In this document: in pieces, positions 25,791 to 34,247 of the stretch
How positions within the stretch are numbered: position 1 is the first letter of the stretch
Layout of the letters: each line of letters starts with the position of its first letter
DNA from: SURF-21 sp964529285
Lineage (GTDB): Bacteria > Actinomycetota > Geothermincolia > Geothermincolales > RBG-13-55-18
Length of the DNA: 64,000 nt
NCBI GenBank assembly: GCA_964529285.1
Contig: CAZGWK010000002.1
Location: 1 to 64,000 of the forward strand
Direction: 5' to 3'
Position numbers and translations under genes: made by a program
The notes under the pieces: model-generated
Database searches by the model: none
Told to the model about the DNA's origin: nothing
The model's input: the letters and a program-made list of their open reading frames with translations, nothing else

Positions 25791-26090
25791 CTATTTCTCT
25801 CTCAGCTGGCGCTGCGGACGGAACTCGGTGTCCCACATGAACTCGCTGGTATCCGTGCGCATGCGCTCTATCTCCAGGAATTGCGGGCAGTCGGCGGCAT
25901 CCGTGTTATCGAAGACGAGTTTGTTCTGCTCGTCGGTCTTGATCACGGAACAGAAGCCGTCTCCCGCCGCCGAAACCGAGTTCTGCCGGAAATTCTTACA
26001 CATACCGCAGGACTTCTCCGGCATCTCGCGGCGCCCCTTGCTGATGTTCCCCTGAATGAATTGCTGGCGCATGCTTTCCCAATCGGTCAT
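25791..26090 (-). CDS. small Fe-S subunit, BssB-like (99 aa)
   Basis: The ATG at 26090 follows AAAGGGGGT; an upstream ATG at 26117 is not supported. The protein has SCGMCKNFRQ near residue 27, then GFCSVIKTDEQ, then ADCPQFLE: four Cys spaced like the HiPIP-like small subunits of benzylsuccinate and alkylsuccinate synthases. It lies directly downstream of the large subunit. It is expected to bind one [4Fe-4S] cluster and stabilise the large subunit. Identity is by motif and position. Confidence 0.72.
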   Translation of the reverse strand: MTDWESMRQQFIQGNISKGRREMPEKSCGMCKNFRQNSVSAAGDGFCSVIKTDEQNKLVFDNTDAADCPQFLEIERMRTDTSEFMWDTEFRPQRQLREK

Positions 26091-26145
26091 CGCCTTACCC
26101 CCTTTAAACGGCCGCAACTCAGTGCGCCCCGTTTGTCGCCGCTTA

Positions 26146-28635
26146 TCAACTGCCCAGTTCCTGTACGTGGCGCGCGATGATGGTATCCTGCGTCTTCTTG
26201 TTCAGGTCCACGAAGTGGGCGCTGTAGCCGGCGATGCGCACGATAAGTTCGGGATATTTCTCGGGTTCCTTCTGGGCCGCCTTCAGGGTATCGTTGTCCA
26301 CCATGTTGAACTGCACGTGGTCGATGCCCAGGTCCGCCCAGGTCTTGATGTAGGAATACCAGACGTTGAATCCCTTCTCGCCGGCCAGTTGCTGGGGCGA
26401 GAGCCGCTGGTTGAGCAGAGTGGCGCGCACGTCGCCGATGTGGTCTATCTTGGCCACCGAGCGCAGTACCGCAGTGGGCCCCTTCTTGTCCATCCCCGCT
26501 CCCGGCGAGCAGCCGCCGTCGTAGAGCGTGTCGCCGAGCCTGCGGCCGTTGGGCAACGCCCATACCTTGGTGGCGTTGGTCACGTAGGCGGCGATGTTCT
26601 CCGGCAGGGGAGGCCAGGGGTTACCGGTGGGGTCCTTGATCTCCCAGGAGTGCCTGGCCACGTCCTGGTGGCAGCGCACGTGTACCTGGTCCGCGTAGTC
26701 GTCGTCGTTGCCCCACTTGGGCGCGCGCACGAAGTCCATGCGCATCTCCTCGTATCCCTCCCAGTTGGCGCTCAGCGCCTCGATGAGCTGGGGCATGGTG
26801 TATTTCTGCTCCTCGAACACGAGCTTCTTCGCCGCCGCCAGGCTGTCGCCGGTCTCCATCCACGCGAAGAAGGTCACCCAGGCATTGCCCCTCTCGGAGG
26901 GGTGGGAGGAGTCCACTCCTTCTTCTACGCACCTCTCGTAGAGTCCGCTGAGAAGTGGCCGCGGGTCCAGGTACTGGGCCATGTAGCGTCCGCCGTTGGT
27001 CAGCTTGACCAGGGTGTCCATCATCCACTTCAACTGCGTGTACCATGCGGCATGGAGCTCTTCGTAGGTCTCGAATTTGGCGGCGTCCCCGGTGTGCGGC
27101 CCGAACTGCATCTGCAGGGTGTTGTCGAAGCCATCGAAGAGAGCGTACTCGATGGCCTTTGCCGCGATGATGGTGGCGTTGGCCATGCGGAAGGGCTGGC
27201 ATCCCAGCTTGGTGTCCGGGCATGGTGACATGCAGGCCTGGTGCACCCAGCGCCTCGCCTCTTTCAGGGGGTGCTTGTGCCAGTGCATGGCGTTGGTTAT
27301 GAGGACGGGATCGTTCCTCATGGAAGGATAGCCCAACCCCTGGCGGATGCACTCGAATACCTGGCGCATGGTGGACATACGTACGCTGGGATGGTAGCGG
27401 AAGGCAAAGGTCGGGTTGGCCACCCGCACCATGCGCGCCGCCTCCAGCATGCAGTCGGTCATGTCGTTGCAGGCGTCGGTGCCGTCCTCGTTGACGCCGC
27501 CCAGGGTCCATACCCAGGTGCCGGTGATGCCCTGCAGGGTGTCGCGGGCGAGCATGAGCCAGAACCATCCCACCTCGTAGCAGCGGATGAGGAACTCCCC
27601 GGCGAGGTCCACCGCATCCTCATGGCTGATGGTCCCCTCGACGTTCACGTCCTTGTCGTAGAAGGGGCCGTGCCAGTAGTCCGGGCGGCAGGGCCAGGCT
27701 CCCTCGCACGCCTCGTAGCGGCAGGCTATCTGGATAAAGTGGTCGAACTGCAGCGACTCCTGCAGGTGCTCCGGCGGCTTGGCCGGGACTTTCTCGCATA
27801 CCTCGGCGATGCGCAGCAGTTCTTCCTTGCGCTTGGGGTCGGTCTCGAAGTTCTCGGCTACGATTCTGGCCAGGCGGCTGTAGCGCTTCGCCCAGCGTAT
27901 AACCGCCTCGAGGATCACCTTCATGGACTTCCAGACTTCGAGTTTCTCGTAATTGGGAAGTTCGTCTGGTTCGGGCACCTTGTTGTAGATGTGCTCCTCC
28001 GCCTCGGCGAGCTGGGCGTCGATCTCTGCGATGATCCCCTCCAGGCCCAGGCGGAACATGAAATCCCACTGCTTTGTGGCATAGCCGATCCTGGAGATGG
28101 GAAGCCCCCAGCCAATGACCCCGGTGAGCAGTTTCACTATCTCCTCCGGCGGTACGAGATTAAAGACTTTGGCCCCGGCGGATATCGGGTTCCAGTAGTC
28201 GCACAGCTCCCGGATGATGGCCAGGTTCTCATCCTCCGGGTCGGGGATTACGGTGCGGTCGTTGTAGAGGTCCTCGTTGAGGAGAAAGAGGATCTCCGGA
28301 TGCCAGATGATAGTGTGGGGACGCGAGCCCAGGTAACCCATTATCTGTGCCTGGTCCTGTATAAAGATGGTGATGTTGTCGAAGACGTTGGCCAGCGCCT
28401 TCGCGTAACGCATCCTCAGACTGTCCGCCTCGTTTGCCTTGAAGGCCTCCGTGAAGAGCAGAGCTCTCTCGAGGTCAAGTTTAACCCCGGGGTTATAACC
28501 TGATCCCTTCGCCCCTTTCTTCCATATCGCCTTGCGCAGGTAGTCGAGCCTTTGCGACCGTTTTTGCTCTGCCCACCACCACCACTGCCCGCTCTTCTCG
28601 ATCTCCTCGATAGAGCGCATTTCTACTGCCGACAT
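26146..28635 (-). CDS. glycyl radical enzyme, X-succinate synthase type (large subunit)
   Basis: 829 aa from the ATG at 28635 (AGAAGGGGG upstream). The glycyl radical loop is VRIAGYSAHFVDLNKKTQD (Gly803), very close to the loop of benzylsuccinate synthase (BssA). The thiyl Cys is Cys468 in the CMSPCPDT segment, where BssA- and AssA-type enzymes also have CMSP. The length matches the family. Downstream genes encode two small Fe-S subunits and activases with ferredoxin inserts, the same parts as bss/ass/mas operons. Known members add a hydrocarbon (toluene, n-alkane, 2-methylnaphthalene) to fumarate. The substrate here cannot be told from sequence; 4-hydroxyphenylacetate decarboxylase is the nearest alternative, but its Gly loop differs. 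Confidence 0.87.
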   Translation of the reverse strand: MSAVEMRSIEEIEKSGQWWWWAEQKRSQRLDYLRKAIWKKGAKGSGYNPGVKLDLERALLFTEAFKANEADSLRMRYAKALANVFDNITIFIQDQAQIMGYLGSRPHTIIWHPEILFLLNEDLYNDRTVIPDPEDENLAIIRELCDYWNPISAGAKVFNLVPPEEIVKLLTGVIGWGLPISRIGYATKQWDFMFRLGLEGIIAEIDAQLAEAEEHIYNKVPEPDELPNYEKLEVWKSMKVILEAVIRWAKRYSRLARIVAENFETDPKRKEELLRIAEVCEKVPAKPPEHLQESLQFDHFIQIACRYEACEGAWPCRPDYWHGPFYDKDVNVEGTISHEDAVDLAGEFLIRCYEVGWFWLMLARDTLQGITGTWVWTLGGVNEDGTDACNDMTDCMLEAARMVRVANPTFAFRYHPSVRMSTMRQVFECIRQGLGYPSMRNDPVLITNAMHWHKHPLKEARRWVHQACMSPCPDTKLGCQPFRMANATIIAAKAIEYALFDGFDNTLQMQFGPHTGDAAKFETYEELHAAWYTQLKWMMDTLVKLTNGGRYMAQYLDPRPLLSGLYERCVEEGVDSSHPSERGNAWVTFFAWMETGDSLAAAKKLVFEEQKYTMPQLIEALSANWEGYEEMRMDFVRAPKWGNDDDYADQVHVRCHQDVARHSWEIKDPTGNPWPPLPENIAAYVTNATKVWALPNGRRLGDTLYDGGCSPGAGMDKKGPTAVLRSVAKIDHIGDVRATLLNQRLSPQQLAGEKGFNVWYSYIKTWADLGIDHVQFNMVDNDTLKAAQKEPEKYPELIVRIAGYSAHFVDLNKKTQDTIIARHVQELGS

Positions 28636-28932
28636 GTCATCAAACCCCCTTCTCTCGCTATCACCCCAAGACTTAACAGTTCTTGATCGGTTTTGCATAT
28701 GCAGGCGGAAATCCGGGTTCGCCGTTCAGCTCCAGACCGTTTCCGTCCATCCTTATTTCGCCTTTCGCGCATCCTTTGCGGGTTCTTTCTCGCCTCTCGA
28801 TCTCTCGCAACCAACCCTTATATGCATAAGCCTGGAGGAACGTATTTTGACTACTGCGAGTGATATGGTGCGAGTGGAGCAAAGCGAGCTGCGGAGCGAT
28901 GTATCCTTTTTCAGATGTTTTTTTTAACTCTA

Positions 28933-28949
28933 TTCACTTTTAACTAAAG
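28933..28949 (+). promoter_or_regulatory. shared 17-mer operator candidate (variant)
   Basis: TTCACTTTTAACTAAAG fits the shared consensus with one extra base in the centre. It lies about 300 bases upstream of the glycyl radical enzyme start. Confidence 0.4.
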
Positions 28950-29043
28950 CCCATCCAGGCTGGGATATCGCTTACCGGAGTTTAGTAACCAGTTATTAAC
29001 TTTCTACATAATGCCTGCTAGGATGCCGGATACAGCTATCTTT

Positions 29044-29060
29044 ATTTTAGTAAAGGTGAA
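29044..29060 (-). promoter_or_regulatory. shared 17-mer operator candidate
   Basis: On the minus strand this reads TTCACCTTTACTAAAAT, one base different from the bioY-birA copy at 21800. It lies upstream of the glycyl radical operon. Confidence 0.5.
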
Positions 29061-29223
29061 GGAAAATAGCAAGGGGATTTTTAATTTAAATACAAACAGC
29101 GATACATTCGTTCAGGCGGCTGCATGACCGTATTACTCATGACGGACAGGCGGGATGCAGCACGGGGGTCGGGGAGCCTCCGGACTGACTGCTGCAGTGC
29201 TTTCAGGGGCGGCCGTCCTGATC

Positions 29224-30024
29224 TTATTTCCCTTTGAATAAAGGGTCTCGTTTCTCCCGGAAAGCGGCGATTCCCTCTCGCGCGTCCTCGCTCGCCAGGG
29301 CTTTGCCCATCATGGCGTTGACCTCGTCACGCTGCTCATCGGAGAGCCCTGGCACGGGCGTCAACATGCGCAACAACTTCTTGTGGCCCGCCATGGAGAT
29401 GGGGGCGTTGCCCGCGAGCTCGCGGGCGAGTTCGTACGTAAACCCCTCCAGCTCGCCTGCGGGTACCAGGTAGTCCAGCATGCCCATTCCGAGAGCTTCG
29501 GAAGCCTCGAACAGCCTGGCTGTGAAGAAGACCTTCTTGGTGGCAGGGTAGCCGAGGTTGCGCAGGAAACGATACACACCCTCGGGCGGGTACACTATTC
29601 CGAGCCGTGTGGGCGGCATTCCCATGCGGCATCCCTCCGCTCCCACCCGGATGTCGCACGCCATGCTCGTCTCGCAACCTGCTCCCACGCAGTAGCCCCG
29701 GATCATGGCGATGACCGGAAAAGGGGCCTCCTCTAAGGCGTCAAGTCCGAACTGCAACGGGCCCTTTGCCTCGATCTGCTTCTGGATGTCCTCGGGTACG
29801 CCCTCCGGCAGCGCGGACAGGTCCATGCCGGCGGAAAACGCCTTTTCTCCGGCACCCTTCAATACGGCACAGCGCACTTCTCCATGCGAAGCCAGCTCGC
29901 CCAGCTTCTGGGCGAGGGAGACCAGCAGGGTGGAGGAAAGGGCGTTCCTGCGCTGCGGGCGGTTGAGGGTAAGTATCGCGAGGTCGCCTTCTCTCTCGAC
30001 CAGGAGCTCGGCTTCATCGTTCAT
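29224..30024 (-). CDS. enoyl-CoA hydratase/isomerase (crotonase) family protein
   Basis: 266 aa. The crotonase fold is clear: LTLNRPQRRNALSS, oxyanion-hole GEKAFSAGMDLS, GYCVGAGCETSMACDIRV with the first catalytic Glu, and a C-terminal FREKRDPLFKGK. The position of the second catalytic Glu of true hydratases reads PPTRLGIVYP, so it may act as an isomerase, decarboxylase or hydrolase rather than a standard hydratase. AAGGGG lies before the ATG. It is 190 bases downstream of an acyl-CoA ligase on the same strand. Confidence 0.88.
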   Translation of the reverse strand: MNDEAELLVEREGDLAILTLNRPQRRNALSSTLLVSLAQKLGELASHGEVRCAVLKGAGEKAFSAGMDLSALPEGVPEDIQKQIEAKGPLQFGLDALEEAPFPVIAMIRGYCVGAGCETSMACDIRVGAEGCRMGMPPTRLGIVYPPEGVYRFLRNLGYPATKKVFFTARLFEASEALGMGMLDYLVPAGELEGFTYELARELAGNAPISMAGHKKLLRMLTPVPGLSDEQRDEVNAMMGKALASEDAREGIAAFREKRDPLFKGK

Positions 30025-30214
30025 TTTTCACCCCTTCGTAGCATCGAGGCGGACCGCCGGGAACGATCGGGCGCTGCCGCCGGTCCTCTTTCCGGTGTGC
30101 GGGTACGCCTATTCATTACGGCTGTCTAGACGCGAGTGCGTCCCCTCCGGCAGCCTTACAAATATTCTCCGCCGGCATCGTGCCGACCTCCGCCGCGCAT
30201 CCTCGTGCCCCCTC

Positions 30215-31762
30215 TCATTGCGCGTACTGCTTGCGCAGTTCCTTCTTGAGTATCTTTCCGGTAAGGGTCCTGGGAATGGCCTCTACCATAGTCACCTGCT
30301 TGGGGATCTTGTAGCGGGCGAGCCTGCCCTCGCAGTACGCTTCGATCCCCTCGACGGTGATGACGTCTTCGGGGTCCTCGGGCAGCACCAGGGCGTGCCC
30401 CGCCTCTCCCCATTTCTCGTCCGATATACCGATGACCGCCACGTCCTTTATCTTGGGGTGCTCCATGAGTACCTTCTCCACCTCGGCGGGATAGACGTTC
30501 TCGCCTCCGCTGATGATCATGTCCTTCTTGCGGTCAACGATGTAGATGTAGCCGTCCTCGTCCAACGTTGCCAGGTCGCCGTAGTGGAACCAGCCGTCCT
30601 TCATGGCCTCGGCGGTCTCCTCGGGCATGTTCCAGTATCCCAGCATCACGTAGGGCCCGCGCGTGCATATCTCACCGACTTCTCCCGAGCCCGGTGCGAC
30701 TTCCTCCCCGTCTTCGTTCAGTACCTTAACCTCGGAGTGGAACATGGGTATGCCCGCACTGCCTATTTTTTCCATATTGGAACAGGAAAGGACTATGGAG
30801 GTCTCGGTGCACCCGAAGACCTGGATGAGCATCGGGACCTTCATCTGCTCCACGATGCGGTCGAGGAGTTCCCTCGACGCCGGTGCGCCCCCTATGCCCA
30901 CTCCAATGAGCGAGCTCAAATCGTACCTGTCGAAATCGGGCACGTCGAGCATCATCTGGAGCATGGTGGGCACCGCCCCGAAGTGGGTGACCTTTTGCTG
31001 GGAGATGATCTGCAGCGCCTCCTCGGGGTTCCAGAACTTCTGCAGGATTATCGTACCCCCGGTATAGAAAGTCGGCATGGTTATGATGTTCAGCCCCCCG
31101 GAATGGAAGAGGGGTACGGCCACAAGCGATACGGCATCGGTATCGAAGAGGAGCTCCAGGGCGTCGTTGAACGTGTTCCAGAAGGTCTTGCGGTGGGGGA
31201 GGACGGCTCCCTTGGCCCTGCCGGTGGTGCCGGAAGTATACATTATCAGCTGCGGGTCCTCCGGACCCGCCGGCTCGGGGACGCGCGGTTCTTCCTCTGC
31301 GGAGGAGGCCGTCCATTCCTCGTAATCCTTGGCGAAACCGGGAACGTTGTCGCCCACCGCCCCCACGACTTCCAGGGGTTTATCGTAGAGCTTGAGCAGC
31401 TCTTCCATTGTGGAGTTGAACTCGGAGTGGAAGAAGAGGGCCCGCGTATCCGTGTCATCGAAGATGCCCTGGAGTTCCCCCGGCGTCAGGCGGAAGTTGA
31501 GGGGGATGAAGATAAACCCCGCCTTGGCGCAGGCGAAGTAGATCTCCATGAACTCCACGCAGTTGAAGAACATACCCGCGACGCGGTCCTCCTTCTGGAG
31601 GCCAGCCTCCAGAAGGCCGTTGGCTGTGCGGTTCACGCGGCGGTTGAACTCCTCGTAGGTATAGCTCCTGTCGCCGGCGATGAAAGCAGTCTTGTCGCTG
31701 GTGAGCGGGAAAATCGCCCTTTTCACCGCCCAGTTGCCTACGTTCATGAAACTCACCCCCAT
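30215..31762 (-). CDS. AMP-forming acyl-CoA synthetase
   Basis: 515 aa, full-length ANL enzyme making acyl-CoA from acid, ATP and CoA. Motifs: MYTSGTTGRAKGAVLPHR P-loop (about residue 170), FGCTETS, the YGDLATLDEDGYIYIVDRKKDMIISGGENVYPAEVE core, and the C-terminal catalytic Lys in TLTGKILKKELR. GGGAGGAGACC precedes the ATG. In alkane-degraders a ligase of this class (AssK/MasE type) follows fumarate addition. The nearby glycyl radical operon and the shared 17-mer in its promoter region make that role plausible. A generic medium/long-chain acid ligase is the alternative. Confidence 0.9.
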   Translation of the reverse strand: MGVSFMNVGNWAVKRAIFPLTSDKTAFIAGDRSYTYEEFNRRVNRTANGLLEAGLQKEDRVAGMFFNCVEFMEIYFACAKAGFIFIPLNFRLTPGELQGIFDDTDTRALFFHSEFNSTMEELLKLYDKPLEVVGAVGDNVPGFAKDYEEWTASSAEEEPRVPEPAGPEDPQLIMYTSGTTGRAKGAVLPHRKTFWNTFNDALELLFDTDAVSLVAVPLFHSGGLNIITMPTFYTGGTIILQKFWNPEEALQIISQQKVTHFGAVPTMLQMMLDVPDFDRYDLSSLIGVGIGGAPASRELLDRIVEQMKVPMLIQVFGCTETSIVLSCSNMEKIGSAGIPMFHSEVKVLNEDGEEVAPGSGEVGEICTRGPYVMLGYWNMPEETAEAMKDGWFHYGDLATLDEDGYIYIVDRKKDMIISGGENVYPAEVEKVLMEHPKIKDVAVIGISDEKWGEAGHALVLPEDPEDVITVEGIEAYCEGRLARYKIPKQVTMVEAIPRTLTGKILKKELRKQYAQ

Positions 31763-31959
31763 GGTCTCCTCCCATAAGATATGGGAATATACGCCAATTC
31801 ATGTGAGAACCGTCGATGCTGGTAAATTGCTGCGATAGATGCAAGCCACATGCCCCGGAGATACGGGGCGGTTTCCGCTATGTTTCGTGTCTGTCTTGCA
31901 AAGTCCCCAAGCCGATCAACCGACATCGTTCAGCCCATGCACAGAATTATGTAATACTG

Positions 31960-31976
31960 TTCACTTCATGTAAAGT
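31960..31976 (+). promoter_or_regulatory. shared 17-mer operator candidate
   Basis: TTCACTTCATGTAAAGT, with ACTT/AAAGT arms around four bases. It is the first of a tandem pair in the ligase-MmgE divergent region. Confidence 0.5.
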
Positions 31977-31983
31977 AATATCG

Positions 31984-32000
31984 TGCACTTATCCTAAAGT
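31984..32000 (+). promoter_or_regulatory. shared 17-mer operator candidate
   Basis: TGCACTTATCCTAAAGT, the second of the tandem pair. The 24-base spacing is about two and a quarter helical turns. Confidence 0.45.
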
Positions 32001-32371
32001 ATTTTGTAGACAGAAAACTGTCTGAGATCGCGTAATTACGCATCAATAAAAGGAAAACGCAGGTTGAAGGCACTGCTTTACAGGGTATTGCCTCTCTGTT
32101 AGTATCTTTGTTATTCAATCGCTGCTGTTTTCATCTAGCATCCAAACCAGGGGTCGGGGTATAACGCATCTCGGGAGGCGAGGCGGCGCGGTAAGGCCTA
32201 CAGCGGTGAATGCGCGAGTACGACTGATCGGAGGCGCACGAAGGCATTGCAGCGACGGGGGAAAGGGCTGCGGTCTGACGAGGATTGGACCAGCATCGCC
32301 GGAAGACGGGAGTATAAACGTGTATAAATAAGGCATTTGTTTGCGGGGATAGAGACGAGGAGGGGGACGGA

Positions 32372-33733
32372 ATGAACGAGATGGCGGAGGTAGCGAAGTT
32401 CGTCTGCGGGATGGACTATGAAGGGCTTCCGGCCGAGGTGACCGCGGCCGCGAAGATACCCATCATCGACTGCCTGGGGGTCACGGTCGCGGGGCTGGAG
32501 GACGACAGCTCGCGCATCGCGGCGGAATGGGTCGATTCCATGGCGTGCAAGGAGGAGGCGACCCTCTTCTACACTTTCAGGCGAAGTTCGGCGGCCTGGG
32601 CCGCGCTGGCAAACGGGACCGCTGCCCACGCCCTGGATTTTGACGACGTCAGCTTCAGGATGATGGGGCACCCGTCCGTCGCCCTGGTACCGACCATAAT
32701 CGCGCTGGGCGAGGGGATTTCAGCCTCGGGGAAGGACTGCCTCCTCTCCTACGTGGCCGGCCTCGAGGTGGCGGCCAAGATAGGGGCGGCGCTGGGCGGC
32801 AACTCCTATATGCTGGGGTGGCATCACACCAGCGTCATGGGAGCTTTGGGCGCCGCGGCATGCAGCGGCAAGCTCATCGGGCTGGACGAGGAGCAGATGA
32901 CCTGTGCCCTCGGCATCTCCTGCTCCCTGGCCAACGGCCTGCGCTGCAATTTCGGCACCATGACCAAGCCCCTGCACGCCGGCATGGCGGCCATGAACGG
33001 CATCATCGCGGCCCAGCTCGCGGCCAGGGGATTCACCGCCAGCCCCGACGTGCTCTACGGTGAGAGCGGCTTCGCGCGGGCGTTCTCGGACGATACCGAC
33101 AAGGCGGAGGAGCTGTTGTCCACGCTGGGCGAGCCGTACGAGCTGCTCGACCCCGGTCTCTCTTATAAGCCCTACCCGTGCTGCCGGGGCCCGCAGGGGG
33201 CCATCGACGCGGCGCTGGCGGCGCGCGAGGAGGCCCTCGCGGGGGGAGGTATCGCAGCCGGAGACATCGAGGGCGTGGAGTGCAGGGTGCCCGAGTGGCT
33301 GCGCTCGGTGCTCACCTACCACGAGCCCAAGACCGGCACCGAGGGCAAGTTCAGCCTGGAGTTCTGCGTCGTTTCGGCCCTCCTGGAAGGGAGCGTGGGA
33401 ATCGGGCAGTTCCGCGACGAGGTGGTGGCGTCCGCCCCCATAGCGGAGACCATCGCCAAGTTCGATTGGAAGGACCTGGAAGGAGATATCACAAGCCCCT
33501 TCGCGTCCGAGGTGACCGTTACGCTGGCGGGGGGGCGCAAGGCAGTGGGAAAGGCGGAGAAACCCCTGGGGGAGCCCGGCAATCCCATGAGCGAGGAGCA
33601 GATATACGACAAGTACCTGGAGTGCGCGGGCAGCATCATCAGCGGAGGCGTGGCGGAACGTACGCTGGAGCTGCTGAAAGCGCTGGACGAGCTCGGCGAC
33701 ATCAACGAGCTCGTGGAGGCCTACAGGGCTTGA
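32372..33733 (+). CDS. MmgE/PrpD family protein
   Basis: 453 aa, typical length. Family features: an N-terminal helical domain with IPIIDCLGVTVAGLED, ANGTAAHALDFDDVSF (conserved DFDD), a GHPSVALVPTIIALGE segment, GWHHTSVMGALGAAA and KPLHAGMAAMNGIIAA. The family includes 2-methylcitrate dehydratase and cis-aconitate decarboxylase, acting on branched tricarboxylates. AGGAGGGGGA lies before the ATG. Divergent from the acyl-CoA ligase and convergent with the mutase small subunit. Here it may process a dicarboxylate or tricarboxylate intermediate; that is inference. Confidence 0.9.
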   Translation: MNEMAEVAKFVCGMDYEGLPAEVTAAAKIPIIDCLGVTVAGLEDDSSRIAAEWVDSMACKEEATLFYTFRRSSAAWAALANGTAAHALDFDDVSFRMMGHPSVALVPTIIALGEGISASGKDCLLSYVAGLEVAAKIGAALGGNSYMLGWHHTSVMGALGAAACSGKLIGLDEEQMTCALGISCSLANGLRCNFGTMTKPLHAGMAAMNGIIAAQLAARGFTASPDVLYGESGFARAFSDDTDKAEELLSTLGEPYELLDPGLSYKPYPCCRGPQGAIDAALAAREEALAGGGIAAGDIEGVECRVPEWLRSVLTYHEPKTGTEGKFSLEFCVVSALLEGSVGIGQFRDEVVASAPIAETIAKFDWKDLEGDITSPFASEVTVTLAGGRKAVGKAEKPLGEPGNPMSEEQIYDKYLECAGSIISGGVAERTLELLKALDELGDINELVEAYRA

Positions 33734-33742
33734 GTTCCGGGC

Positions 33743-34159
33743 TCAGCCGGCGACGCCCAGTCTTTCCTTGATATATTCGGCTACCCGGGTGATGTAGGTG
33801 CCCGAGACGAAGACCTCCGACACCCCCATCTCCTTGAGCCTGGGTACGTCCTCGTCGGGGATCATGCCGCCCACCAGGACCATCTTGTCCGCGATGCCCT
33901 TCTCCTCCATTATGGCCATGAGGCGCCGCACGATGCTCAGGTGGGCCCCGGAGAGGATGGACAGCCCGATGACGTCCACGTCCTCGTCCAGCGCGGCGTT
34001 GGCGATATCCTCGGGTGTCCTGCGCAGGCCCGTGTAGATCACCTCGAAACCGGCATCCTTGAGGCCGTAGGCGATGACCTTGGCCCCCTGGTCGTGCCCG
34101 TCCAACCCGGGCTTGGCGATGAGCACCCTGACTTTTTCCCTAACGGCTGAATCCGCCAA
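33743..34159 (-). CDS. B12-binding small subunit of acyl-CoA mutase
   Basis: 138 aa. A stand-alone cobalamin-binding domain of the methylmalonyl-CoA mutase type: RVLIAKPGLDGHDQGAKVIA contains the base-off DxHxxG His, followed by GLSILSGAH and VLVGGMIPDEDVPRLKEMG. It starts at TTG 34159 behind AAGGAGGT. The catalytic half is encoded at 36132-37892, separated by a radical SAM-PDZ gene. No MeaB-type GTPase chaperone gene is visible in the window. Confidence 0.92.
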   Translation of the reverse strand: MADSAVREKVRVLIAKPGLDGHDQGAKVIAYGLKDAGFEVIYTGLRRTPEDIANAALDEDVDVIGLSILSGAHLSIVRRLMAIMEEKGIADKMVLVGGMIPDEDVPRLKEMGVSEVFVSGTYITRVAEYIKERLGVAG

Positions 34160-34247
34160 TCTCTACCTCCTTCTTGCAATAACCCCGCTCATTATATACG
34201 TCTTAGCCGCCGTCCCCAACACCGCCCGCGCGGCAGCAGCCACACGG

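Larger units (their letters stand above)
28636..29223. other. leader/promoter region of the glycyl radical operon
   Basis: About 590 bases, clearly AT-rich, between the crotonase gene and the glycyl radical enzyme (both minus strand). It holds two copies of the shared 17-mer (28933-28949 and 29044-29060) in opposite orientations. No convincing gene is present; Cys-poor frames over 28623-28927 look random. Confidence 0.5.
31763..32371. other. 609-base divergent control region
   Basis: This region lies between the acyl-CoA ligase (minus) and MmgE/PrpD gene (plus). It contains two 17-mers at 31960 and 31984, 24 bases apart start to start, and just after them a perfect palindrome AGACAG-AAAA-CTGTCT at 32008-32023. 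A Cys-rich plus frame (31816-32025) has a CDRC...CLSC pattern but no Shine-Dalgarno, and its tail is made of the motif region, so it is not called. Confidence 0.5.

Noticed and set aside
31816..32025. Cys-rich 69-aa frame in the ligase-MmgE intergenic region
   Set aside because: It has no ribosome binding site and its tail is formed by the 17-mer repeats and neighbouring AT-rich DNA, so it is probably chance.
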